16,931 nucleotides of DNA. It comes from Candidatus Nitrosopumilus sp. Lineage in GTDB: Archaea > Thermoproteota > Nitrososphaeria > Nitrososphaerales > Nitrosopumilaceae. Positions 1 through 6,861 of this stretch are shown one piece after another (the first letter of the stretch is position 1; the number at the start of each line of letters is the position of its first letter). The notes beneath the pieces were generated by a model. That model did not search any database, had not been told where the DNA came from, and saw only the letters and a program-made list of their open reading frames with translations. Made by a program: the position numbers and the translations under genes. Location: contig DRGT01000145.1 of assembly GCA_011055585.1 (NCBI GenBank), positions 1 through 16,931 of the forward strand, read 5' to 3'.

Positions 1-503
1 AGACTGCATCAAAACTATGTGATGGAAATATTTCAATCACTTTGTATGACCCGCTTGTTCCAATGTTAAAAAACACAAGCAGATTGTTTGAAAAAACTCC
101 TGACTTGTCTTGCGGGGTCTTTGAGCACATTCCATTCAAGGATGAGCAATTTGATGCTGTTTTATGTGGATATTCACTTCGCGATGCGATTAATCTTAGA
201 ATCGCAATTTCTGAAATTCATAGAGTTTTAAAAAAAGGAGGTAGATTTGTTATAGTTGATCTTGGAAAACCAGATTCTCCAATTGTAAGATTGGGAGTTT
301 CATTTTATCTGAGATTAATTCTTCCAATTGTTGCATTTGCAGCAGGTGGAAAACTTGGTCTAAAGTTTGGAACTCTTTATGGAACTTACAAGCGTTGGCC
401 ACAAAACAAAAAACTAGAATCTTTATTGCTAGAGAAATTTTTCAAGGTAGAATTCGAGAAAGATCTTATGGGCGGGGCAATTATGGTCGCCGCATACAAA
501 TGA
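1..503 (+). CDS. UbiE/COQ5-like class I SAM methyltransferase (5' end missing)
   Basis: The reading frame is open from base 3, so the window cuts off the start; the TTG at 42 lies inside the gene. What remains is the C-terminal part of a Rossmann-fold SAM methyltransferase. Visible are the region after the glycine loop (YDPLVPML, like the acidic strand-2 segment), the motif IV-like segment FDAVLCGYSLRDA, and the helix plus strand RVLKKGGRFVIVDLGKP typical of UbiE. It ends in a segment resembling the UbiE tail (LMGGAIMVAAYK). UbiE/MenG enzymes methylate the demethylmenaquinone ring, and Nitrososphaerota use menaquinones, so this role is plausible but inferred; related methyltransferases have other substrates. 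Its TGA overlaps the ATG of the MFS gene as ATGA at 500-503, indicating an operon with translational coupling. Confidence 0.8.
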   Translation, partial: TASKLCDGNISITLYDPLVPMLKNTSRLFEKTPDLSCGVFEHIPFKDEQFDAVLCGYSLRDAINLRIAISEIHRVLKKGGRFVIVDLGKPDSPIVRLGVSFYLRLILPIVAFAAGGKLGLKFGTLYGTYKRWPQNKKLESLLLEKFFKVEFEKDLMGGAIMVAAYK

Positions 504-1651
504 AAAAAACTCTGATTTTTGTTAATCTAGTTGGGTTACTCATAGGCGTTTCTTATGGAATGCATGGACCAATTCTTCCAATATTTGCAAAAAATGTAAT
601 TGATGCGTCTTATGCTGAACTCGGACTCATTGGATTTGCCAACTTCATTCCTTACATGTTTATTCCATTATTTGTTGGATTTTTGTTACACCGATTCAAC
701 AGCGGGTATCTTCTTACTGTTGGTGTCGCAATCAATTCAGCTTCAATTTTTCTTCTATCAATTGTAGAATCTGTTCCTGAAATAATGGGAACCAGAATTA
801 TGACTGGAATTGCACATGCATTTTTCTGGCCACCATGTGAATCTATTATTTCACAAGAAAGTTCTGGGTCTCAAAGGGTCAGAAACATCTCTTGGTTTAC
901 GGGATTTTTTGTTGCAGGATTTATGATTGGGCCACTTATAGCAAATATTTTTCTAGAGGATCTTGAATCATCGTACAGATTCCTATTTCAGATAGCATCT
1001 TATGTTTTGATTTCAGCTATATTGTTTTCAGTGCTAGTTTCAAGAGGAAGAGTTAGAAGCAAAGAAGGCACATTTTCTTTTTCATCAATCAAACAGATGG
1101 TAAAATTTCCTGAAGTAATTATGATGCTAATTTACTGCACAGCATCATTTGGCATGATTTTGACAATATTTCCTGCATTTCTAAATGATCGTTCGATGTC
1201 AGGAAATGATATTTTGATATTGTATTTTATTTTTGGAATCTCTAGACTAGTTGCGTTAGCATTCGGCGAATTTTTTGCTAAAAGAACTAGCTTGACATTG
1301 ATTGGAGCGACTTTTGCAATAGCATTTGGATTGATAATTGCATTTTCTTCAGACTCTCTAATCGAATTTGCTGTATCTATGTTATTGATGGGATTTGGTT
1401 TTAGCATATTTTTCCCACTAACGCTGGAAATTGTACTCTCAAAAACAAAAAGTGAAATCCATCACACTCTCATTGGTGCATATGAAACAACTTTTGGCAT
1501 AGGTTGGGTTATTGGACCTGTTGCGGCAGGTTTAATTTCAGAATTTTCAGAAATTAGTGCTCCTTATCTTGTTTTCTTTGTACTAGGTCTTGGAATTGCA
1601 GCTCTATCAATTGTAAAAAGAAAATCTTTGGAACCAAAAAGAAGTATTTAG
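500..1651 (+). CDS. Major facilitator superfamily transporter
   Basis: A protein of 383 residues, almost entirely hydrophobic segments separated by short charged loops, as in 12-helix MFS carriers. The first helix is followed by YGMHGPILPIFAK, then a GFLLHRF loop in the position of the MFS motif A region. The second half starts near SFSSIKQMVKFPEV and ends with GAYETTFGIGWVIGPVAAG, a typical helix-11 pattern. I start it at ATG 500, because upstream starts in this frame lie inside the methyltransferase gene and give a hydrophilic leader without MFS character. The start overlaps the methyltransferase stop (ATGA), so co-translation is likely. The substrate cannot be told from sequence; drug or metabolite export is the usual guess for this branch. 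The stop interlocks with the opposing gene (TTAG at 1648-1651). Confidence 0.88.
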   Translation: MKKTLIFVNLVGLLIGVSYGMHGPILPIFAKNVIDASYAELGLIGFANFIPYMFIPLFVGFLLHRFNSGYLLTVGVAINSASIFLLSIVESVPEIMGTRIMTGIAHAFFWPPCESIISQESSGSQRVRNISWFTGFFVAGFMIGPLIANIFLEDLESSYRFLFQIASYVLISAILFSVLVSRGRVRSKEGTFSFSSIKQMVKFPEVIMMLIYCTASFGMILTIFPAFLNDRSMSGNDILILYFIFGISRLVALAFGEFFAKRTSLTLIGATFAIAFGLIIAFSSDSLIEFAVSMLLMGFGFSIFFPLTLEIVLSKTKSEIHHTLIGAYETTFGIGWVIGPVAAGLISEFSEISAPYLVFFVLGLGIAALSIVKRKSLEPKRSI

Positions 1652-1854
1652 TAACGTGATTTTCTAATAGCGGCAATTTTTTGCCTTGATCTAGGAGTTT
1701 TTGTTTTAGCTTTTGCCTGTCTGACTTTTCCTTCCTTTTTTCTTATTTTTCCACTTCTTCTAGCAGCTTTTGTAATTTTTATTCTCAATTTTTGATGCTT
1801 TTTTTGCTCTTCAATTTCTTCAGCAGATGCGTTTCTTTGTATCATACGAATCAT
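1648..1854 (-). CDS. Small strongly basic protein, function unknown
   Basis: About 68 residues from ATG 1854 (71 from an in-frame TTG at 1863; another ATG lies at 1845). An N-terminal stretch, SAEEIEEQKKHQK, is charged and helical. The rest is packed with Lys and Arg (ITKAARRSGKIRKKEGKVRQAKAKTK) and ends in RKSRY, suggesting nucleic-acid or ribosome binding. I recognise no named family. A TATA-like TTAATTTTTAAT at 1869-1880 (read on the minus strand) sits about 20-30 nt upstream of the candidate starts, as expected for a leaderless message. It is convergent with the MFS gene, and the two stop codons share bases. The composition bias means a false ORF cannot be excluded, but the promoter and the neat packing favour a real gene. 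Confidence 0.6.
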   Translation of the reverse strand: MIRMIQRNASAEEIEEQKKHQKLRIKITKAARRSGKIRKKEGKVRQAKAKTKTPRSRQKIAAIRKSRY

Positions 1855-1950
1855 TCTGAACAAACTAGATTAAAAATTAATCCAAATCTATAATTTTAAA
1901 TCAAAATTTTCATCTGGCAGTAAACAGTTTTTACTATAAATACATCACAG

Positions 1951-2403
1951 ATGAATGTGAAGAGAAAATACAAAGAATATCTCAAACTCAACAGGAATGT
2001 TTTCATCGCTTTCGCTGCTGACATCATAGTTTCAGCAACAGTGGCACAGCTTCTAGCAGATCAGCAGGATTATCTCAACACTACCTTTACTCTGATGGCT
2101 GACTATGCTACCTTTTTCTCAGTTCTTGGTTTTTTGTTGTATCGTGATAACAGAAAAAAATACAAGCTAGATTCCGGCGAAACGAATTGGTCTCTTCTAA
2201 AGACAGATATGGTGAAAATGATCTCTTCGTTAGGGATAGCAGAGGTAGTGTACACAGTTGTTAGGTGGTTATCTCAATACTATTTCCTAACAATAGAATA
2301 TGATCCTTACTTGGCTTCAATAGTGGGACAGATTATTTCTATTGCAGTTTATACAGCTACTCTAAATATTTCCATCAAGATTTCAAAATTGTACAAGGAT
2401 TAA
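1951..2403 (+). CDS. Four-helix integral membrane protein, function unknown
   Basis: 150 residues. The short basic N-terminus (MNVKRKYKEYLKLNRN) is followed by about four hydrophobic segments: roughly residues 16-37, 46-63, 88-110 and 118-140. Between segments 2 and 3 lies a charged loop (YRDNRKKYKLDSGETNWS). The basic N-terminus and this basic loop predict a cytoplasmic N-terminus and loop. The C-terminus SIKISKLYKD is also basic. No catalytic or binding motif is visible and I cannot name a family; it looks like a lineage-specific hypothetical protein. It is transcribed divergently from the small basic protein gene. A TATA-like TTACTATAAATAC lies at 1931-1943, rather close to the ATG, so the in-frame GTG at 1957 could be the true start. 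Confidence 0.75.
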   Translation: MNVKRKYKEYLKLNRNVFIAFAADIIVSATVAQLLADQQDYLNTTFTLMADYATFFSVLGFLLYRDNRKKYKLDSGETNWSLLKTDMVKMISSLGIAEVVYTVVRWLSQYYFLTIEYDPYLASIVGQIISIAVYTATLNISIKISKLYKD

Positions 2404-2472
2404 AAATAGAAAATATTCCTAGTTTAATTTACTTTTCAAGGACAATTTAGATACAAAACATACGTTGAAACA

Positions 2473-2482
2473 TTTAATTTTA
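2473..2482 (+). promoter_or_regulatory. TATA box of the tatA gene
   Basis: TTTAATTTTA is centred about 26 nt before the GTG at 2503, with a purine-rich BRE-like GAAACA just upstream. This spacing predicts transcription starting at or next to the start codon, that is, a leaderless message, which also supports the GTG start. Confidence 0.55.
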
Positions 2483-2502
2483 GATCTGCACCAAAATAAT
2501 CC

Positions 2503-2844
2503 GTGTTAGATTACGCTCTTAATGTTGGTGGTAGTGAATGGATAATCATAATTTTTGTTGCACTGGTTTTAATTTTGGGAACAAACAAGCTGCCAGAAGC
2601 AGCAAAAAAGATTGGCAAAGCAGTAAACGAATACAAGAAAGCAAAAAACGGCTTTGAAGAGCAAATCAAAGACTATACGAGTGAGAATTTGAAAGTTGAT
2701 GGTCCTGTTGAGAGTGAAAGACAAAAGCTAGAGATGATTGCAAAAAACTTGGGTGTTGAACCAAAAAACAAAACAGATGATGAACTTCGAAATTTAATTT
2801 CATCAAAAATAGGTAAACAAGAAGATTCTACATCAAAAAATTGA
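2503..2844 (+). CDS. tatA: Sec-independent protein translocase protein TatA/TatE
   Basis: 113 residues from a GTG start. TatA proteins oligomerise to help fully folded proteins carrying twin-arginine signals cross the cytoplasmic membrane, together with TatC. The N-terminal residues form a short membrane helix (about 12-26, WIIIIFVALVLILG). The hinge and amphipathic helix hallmark follows: LPEAAKKIGKAVNEYKKA (residues 30-47), with the conserved Leu-Pro-Glu and Gly-Lys. After an acidic linker there is an extra C-terminal segment, about residues 76-104 (KLEMIAKNLGVEP, then KTDDELRNLI), that resembles a small helix-extension-helix (SAP/Rho-N-like) unit rather than the usual disordered tail. No tatC is in the window. 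The exported sugar dehydrogenase at 6854 has no obvious twin-arginine signal, so it is probably not a client. Confidence 0.93.
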   Translation: MLDYALNVGGSEWIIIIFVALVLILGTNKLPEAAKKIGKAVNEYKKAKNGFEEQIKDYTSENLKVDGPVESERQKLEMIAKNLGVEPKNKTDDELRNLISSKIGKQEDSTSKN

Positions 2845-2874
2845 ATTTCCAAATGTGGTAATTAGCACTAGTTT

Positions 2875-2925
2875 ACGAGTAAAAAATGTAACAAAATGAC
2901 ATGACGAGTAACAAAACTAAATGAC
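2875..2925. repeat. Cluster of short direct repeats upstream of the small HTH gene
   Basis: GTAACAAAA occurs at 2888-2896 and 2908-2916, exactly 20 bp apart (about two helical turns). ACGAGTAA occurs at 2875-2882 and 2904-2911. ATGAC occurs three times (2896-2900, 2901-2905, 2921-2925). The cluster ends just before the TATA box of the gene at 2967, a position suited to an operator or activator site. Confidence 0.5.
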
Positions 2926-2936
2926 GGTTAACCAAC

Positions 2937-2950
2937 TTTATTTATTAAAA
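2937..2950 (+). promoter_or_regulatory. TATA box of the small HTH gene
   Basis: TTTATTTATTAAAA is centred about 26 nt upstream of ATG 2967, predicting a leaderless transcript. Confidence 0.55.
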
Positions 2951-2966
2951 ATAATTGTAAAACAAT

Positions 2967-3173
2967 ATGGAAGCACGGGCAGTATTGACAAAGTATGGGA
3001 CAGCTTTCCTTCCGTTATTTAATGAGATAGACTCTGTTGTAAAAAATGCAGTAAAAGAGGACCGAAATGAACTAAGCGATGAAGAAATCGCACATGTTCT
3101 AAAAATTTCAGGTCGAATGGTTTACGAATTAAGGAAAGAGCTTGAAAAAGACTTTAAACAAGAAAACATTTAG
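2967..3173 (+). CDS. Small putative helix-turn-helix protein
   Basis: 68 residues. The N-terminal half (AVLTKYGTAFLPLFNEIDSVV) is a mixed hydrophobic helix that could dimerise. The C-terminal half, LSDEEIAHVLKISGRMVYELRKEL (residues 36-59), has the spacing of a helix-turn-helix: an EEIAHVL first helix, a turn at the ISG, and a recognition-helix-like RMVYELRKEL. Such a small protein would be a DNA-binding regulator or accessory factor; this is inferred from pattern only and I cannot name the family. The ATG sits 26 nt after a TATA box and behind a cluster of direct repeats, so autoregulation is possible. It is convergent with the DNA methyltransferase gene, with only 7 bp between stop codons, so read-through from either side would give antisense RNA to the other. 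Confidence 0.7.
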   Translation: MEARAVLTKYGTAFLPLFNEIDSVVKNAVKEDRNELSDEEIAHVLKISGRMVYELRKELEKDFKQENI

Positions 3174-3180
3174 ACAAAAA

Positions 3181-3951
3181 TCATTTTTTTAAATGATATA
3201 CATTTTTGTCTAATCTCTTTTTTGCAAAATTATAATATTTTTTAACAATTTCATAGCCCAGGAATTTTCTTCCCATGTATTTGCTGATAACTGCAACTTG
3301 ACCTGAACCCAAAAAGGGATCTAGTATAATGTCGCTTTTCTTACTAGAGTATTGAATAATTTTCTCAATTAATTCAGCAGGTAGTTTTGTTGGAGTTTTC
3401 TCATATCCAGTCCAATATTCTCTTTTAATATCCCAAACATCTTCTTTGTCTTTGTAGTGAAGGCTTCGGCCCTCCTTTGTCTTTGATGTTTTTTTGAACC
3501 TTGAAAATGAGTAGAATTTTCTTTTCTTTGGATTTTTGCAAACATAAAGACAATGATAATGTGAGGTAACAAACTTCTTTTTTGTAACAACACCAAACTG
3601 ATACTTCCAAATAATGTGATTTATGGTCACAAATCCAACATCATCTAATGCCATTAGAATGTCCTTGAGATTATTCCATCCAGAAAAGACATACATGCTT
3701 CCAGAATCTTTTAAAATTCGGTAAGATTCTGACATCCAGCTATATGTGAAATCATAATAATCTTCTGGCCTGATTTCATTGTAACCCTTGATTACTCTAG
3801 AGGCAGTTCTATTGTAATTAGCTTTTGAAGCCTTGAAATTAATTGCAAATGGAGGATCGGTGATGATTAGATCAATAATTTTTGGTGGGAGTTCAATCAT
3901 CCCAAGAATACAATTGCGATTGTAAATTTTGTTAGTCTGATTTTTTTTCAA
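3181..3951 (-). CDS. Orphan site-specific DNA methyltransferase (N6/N4, beta-class order)
   Basis: 256 residues. Two hallmarks are clear: the catalytic motif DPPF at residues 32-35 (TDPPFAINFK) and the SAM-binding motif DPFLGSGQ at residues 211-218, followed by MGRKFLGYEI, where the acidic residue contacts SAM. Catalytic motif first and SAM motif last is the beta-class arrangement of the N6-adenine/N4-cytosine methylases (Pfam N6_N4_Mtase). Between them is a target-recognition region with many basic residues (NPKKRKFYSFSRFKKTSKTK). The start is the TTG at 3951; upstream in frame there is only a short stretch without ATG before a stop. No restriction nuclease lies next to it, so it looks like a solitary methylase with an epigenetic or mismatch-related role. 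The recognition site cannot be read from the sequence. Confidence 0.88.
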   Translation of the reverse strand: MKKNQTNKIYNRNCILGMIELPPKIIDLIITDPPFAINFKASKANYNRTASRVIKGYNEIRPEDYYDFTYSWMSESYRILKDSGSMYVFSGWNNLKDILMALDDVGFVTINHIIWKYQFGVVTKKKFVTSHYHCLYVCKNPKKRKFYSFSRFKKTSKTKEGRSLHYKDKEDVWDIKREYWTGYEKTPTKLPAELIEKIIQYSSKKSDIILDPFLGSGQVAVISKYMGRKFLGYEIVKKYYNFAKKRLDKNVYHLKK

Positions 3952-4017
3952 ATTTAGCTTTTCTAATATTTACTTGTTTAATAATGTCCTTCTCCTTTAG
4001 TGAGATTTTTTGTGTGG

Positions 4018-4218
4018 CTATCTGTGAGGGATTTTACTTTTTACTTGGATTACCTGAGTCATTTCTTCTTTGAGGTGTTTTGCAAGCATCCTTTCATGCT
4101 CTTTTTTGTGCTTCCAATAAACATTCATTACTGCTTGTCTTGTCTTTGCACTTTTAAGCGCTGCTTGAAATTTCCTATGACTTGCAGTCACTGCTTTCGT
4201 GTAATCAGCTTCTGCCAT
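4018..4218 (-). CDS. Short helical charged protein, function unknown
   Basis: 66 residues beginning MAEADYTKAVTASHRKF. It is rich in Ala, Lys and Glu with no Pro before the end and no Cys, so it should be almost wholly helical. The centre, KSAKTRQAVMNVYWKHKKEHERML, has a heptad-like spacing of hydrophobic residues and could form a short coiled coil. No family is recognised. A TATA-like TTTATCTA (minus strand, about 4239-4246) is about 25 nt upstream of the ATG, matching the leaderless pattern of neighbouring genes. The opposite strand also has a 108-codon open frame here, but its product is Phe/Cys-rich and implausible. The gene lies upstream of the methyltransferase on the same strand with a 66-bp gap. 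Confidence 0.6.
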   Translation of the reverse strand: MAEADYTKAVTASHRKFQAALKSAKTRQAVMNVYWKHKKEHERMLAKHLKEEMTQVIQVKSKIPHR

Positions 4219-4267
4219 GAATACTTTGATACAAAAACAATAGATAAACTTTGTTTGTTCAAGGGTG

Positions 4268-4287
4268 GGACAGGGCTACAGCTGTCT
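4268..4287. other. GC-rich inverted repeat in a divergent promoter region
   Basis: GGACAG (4268-4273) can pair with CTGTCT (4282-4287, one G-T pair) around an 8-nt loop, and ACAGCTGT at 4278-4285 is a perfect palindrome. It lies between the divergent genes at 4218 and 4351 and is noticeably richer in G+C than its surroundings. It could be a regulator site or a small RNA element; nothing else is visible. Confidence 0.3.
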
Positions 4288-4350
4288 GATCGCTTTAATC
4301 AAATCTGTTTGTATACTAAACAATAAATTCAAAATCTTGTGTAGAAAAAT

Positions 4351-6861
4351 ATGAAATATCCCTGTCCAAAATGCAAATCTAATCTAGAGATTCAAAAGAC
4401 GTTTAACAAAAAAATTGTAATTTCATGTAACAATTGTGATCTTCAAGATATTTTAGATCATGCAAAGAATCCAGATGAGGTATACCTAGAATTTCTAAAT
4501 CGATTTGATGAGGGAAAGCTTCCAGATGAAGACCAGATGAAAGATGGTCTAAAACGAGAGGGAATCATTCGTCAGGAGGCAGAGATTGAAGCAATGATTG
4601 GAAAAAACAAGCCCGATTCTCTTACCAAAAATGTGCTCTTTTCAAAAAAGGATTATGTTTCACACTATAAGATAATCAAAAAACCAAATCCAGTAATGGG
4701 TTCAAATGTTGAGGATGTAGGACTTGGAAAAGAGATTTCATCTCATCTAAATGAAATCGGAATTACCAAGTTTTACAAGTTTCAAGAAGAGGCAATAAAA
4801 GAAATCTTCTATGGTAATAATGTCATTATTGAGGCACCAACTGCTTCGGGAAAAACTGAAGCATTTCTAATTCCAATAATTCAAAAAATAAAAAATGAAA
4901 ATCTATCTGGAAAGGTTTCTGCTCTATTTGTATATCCTACAAAATCACTAGCAAGAGATCAATATCCCAAAATCCTTGCATTTACAGAAAAAATTGGAAT
5001 TAGTGTTGCTGTGTTTGATGGAGATACAAAACAGATAGAGAGGGCTAAAGTTTTGGAAGAACCCCCACACATTATTGTAACAAATTTTGATATTTTACAT
5101 TATCACATGATGTATCAAACAAAATTTGCTTCATTACTTACTGGTGTAAGATTTTTAGTTACAGATGAGGCTCATGTATACTCTGGAATCTTTGGCTCTA
5201 ATGTTCACTATGTCATTAAACGATTAAAGAGATTATCAGATAAAATTCAATTCGTTGCAGCTTCTGCAACACTTGATAATGCTGTAGAATTTTGTGAGAA
5301 ACTTTTCGGCGTTTCAATGAAATTGATTCAAGGTTCTGGAAACAAAAGTGAAACTGATTTTGTAATGTTGTTTCCATCATTAAGAACACAGCGTGCACTT
5401 ATGGTTGATTTGATAAAAAAATTAACTGATAAAAATCACAAAACGATGGCGTTTAGTAATTCACATCTAAATTCTGAGCTTTTAGCTATGCAAGCAAAAA
5501 AACAAAATGTAAACATCAAAGTTCATCGCGCAGGTTTGATGGCAAATTACAGAAAATCAGTTGAGCACGATTTCAAACAAGATTTGCTTTCTGCAATTTC
5601 CTGTACTCCAACCCTTGAATTAGGCATAGATGTTGGAAATGTGGATGGTGTAATCTCTGCAACCATTCCTGTAAACAGATTGATTCAAAGAATAGGACGA
5701 GCAGCAAGAAAAGGACAGCGTGGATATGCATTTTTGGCTCTAGGCAATGATCCAATTTCCCAATACTACAAAAATCATCCAGATGACTACTTTGAGGATA
5801 TAGAACGAACTTACATTGATCCAAAAAATCCGTTTGTTGAAGAGTTTCACGTAATTGCAATGGCGTGTGACAAACCAATCTCAAAGCATGAACTAAAAGA
5901 ACATCATGATGTTATTGAAGGGCATGTTAAAGATGGTTTTCTAGTTTTACAAGAAAATCGCTACATTCCAAACCTGGACAAGGTCAAAGCAATGCTTGAG
6001 GAATATTCCATTCGAGGAATTGGAAAATCAATTGATATTTTTCTTGATAAACGAAAGGTTGGCGATAGGATTCTTCCAATTGCTTTAGAAGAATTACATA
6101 AAGATGCAATTTACTTTCTAGCTGGAACCAGATACAAAGTAAAACAGTTTGATTATCCTGAAAAAAATTATGCCAAGTTGGAGCGAATTCCAAGAGACTA
6201 TCCATACTATACCAAGGCACTGACAGAAGAATGGCCAACTAATGAAACCGTATATGAGAAAAGAAAAGCTTTTGGGCTTGAAATTGCATTTTGTAAATTA
6301 CATATTCAAAAATCTGTTTATGGATATGCAAACATTGAGCTTGGCCAAGAAGTAACACAAGGAAAGAGAGTTTTGCTTGAAAAGCCACTCGAATATGATT
6401 TTGTAACAAAAGGAATTGTGTTTCATGCTCCAAGACCACTTAATGAGATGAAAAAATCAGAAGATGAGGAATATATTGAAGCTAGTGGTTATCATGCAAC
6501 TGAACATGTTGTGATAGAAGGTAGTAACATGATTACTGGAGGTGTATCACAAGACCTTGGAGGCATATCACTTGGAACATCTGGTTTGATTTTCATTTAT
6601 GATAGTGCAATTGGTGGAAACGGTGCAAGTAAGGCACTTTATGATAGATTTGAGCGGGCTTTAGAACGCAGCATGTACATTGTAAAAGAGTGTCCCTGCA
6701 AAAACGAGGCAGGATGTCCAAGATGCACCTTTTCTTATAGATGTGGAAATAACAACGAGTATTTGCACAAACATTCTTCTCTTGAAATATTTCAGAGAAT
6801 AGTTGATGGGGAAGAAACTGTTATCGAAGATCCAACCGAGGGAGATAGACCACTTGTTTAA
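4351..6861 (+). CDS. Hrq1/MrfA-like DEAH-box helicase with N-terminal zinc ribbon
   Basis: 836 residues. The N-terminus is a zinc ribbon (CPKC at 5-8, CNNC at 26-29). The superfamily 2 core follows: Walker A APTASGKTE (162-170, Lys168), DEAH at 272-275, SAT at 305-307, a motif V-like TLELGIDVGN (421-430) and motif VI QRIGRAARKGQ (446-456). The C-terminus carries the DUF1998/MZB cysteine cluster (Cys781, 783, 789, 792, 798), which defines the Hrq1 and MrfA branch, 3'-5' DNA helicases linked to repair of crosslinks and mitomycin lesions in yeast and Bacillus. A DNA repair or remodelling role is inferred from that. The zinc ribbon at the front is not part of the classic family. The gene ends overlapping the next start by 8 nt. 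The MrfB nuclease partner is not in the window. Confidence 0.9.
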   Translation: MKYPCPKCKSNLEIQKTFNKKIVISCNNCDLQDILDHAKNPDEVYLEFLNRFDEGKLPDEDQMKDGLKREGIIRQEAEIEAMIGKNKPDSLTKNVLFSKKDYVSHYKIIKKPNPVMGSNVEDVGLGKEISSHLNEIGITKFYKFQEEAIKEIFYGNNVIIEAPTASGKTEAFLIPIIQKIKNENLSGKVSALFVYPTKSLARDQYPKILAFTEKIGISVAVFDGDTKQIERAKVLEEPPHIIVTNFDILHYHMMYQTKFASLLTGVRFLVTDEAHVYSGIFGSNVHYVIKRLKRLSDKIQFVAASATLDNAVEFCEKLFGVSMKLIQGSGNKSETDFVMLFPSLRTQRALMVDLIKKLTDKNHKTMAFSNSHLNSELLAMQAKKQNVNIKVHRAGLMANYRKSVEHDFKQDLLSAISCTPTLELGIDVGNVDGVISATIPVNRLIQRIGRAARKGQRGYAFLALGNDPISQYYKNHPDDYFEDIERTYIDPKNPFVEEFHVIAMACDKPISKHELKEHHDVIEGHVKDGFLVLQENRYIPNLDKVKAMLEEYSIRGIGKSIDIFLDKRKVGDRILPIALEELHKDAIYFLAGTRYKVKQFDYPEKNYAKLERIPRDYPYYTKALTEEWPTNETVYEKRKAFGLEIAFCKLHIQKSVYGYANIELGQEVTQGKRVLLEKPLEYDFVTKGIVFHAPRPLNEMKKSEDEEYIEASGYHATEHVVIEGSNMITGGVSQDLGGISLGTSGLIFIYDSAIGGNGASKALYDRFERALERSMYIVKECPCKNEAGCPRCTFSYRCGNNNEYLHKHSSLEIFQRIVDGEETVIEDPTEGDRPLV

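Noticed and set aside
395..499. Upstream start for the MFS transporter
   Set aside because: The added 35 residues are an out-of-frame reading of the methyltransferase gene; ATG 500 overlaps the previous stop in the common ATGA arrangement.
1132..1407. 91-codon minus-strand frame inside the MFS gene
   Set aside because: Asn/Ile-rich antisense shadow of membrane helices.
4000..4326. 108-codon plus-strand frame opposite the 66-residue helical protein gene
   Set aside because: Its product is a Phe/Cys-rich jumble without domain structure and crosses the divergent promoter region; the opposite frame has a promoter and sensible composition.
5573..5884. 103-codon minus-strand frame inside the helicase gene
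   Set aside because: Antisense shadow of helicase motifs; His/Leu-rich and without family resemblance.
6803..6853. Upstream ATG start for the sugar dehydrogenase
   Set aside because: It would add 17 mostly polar residues before the signal peptide and lengthen the overlap with the helicase; TTG 6854 gives a normal signal peptide, though this is not certain.
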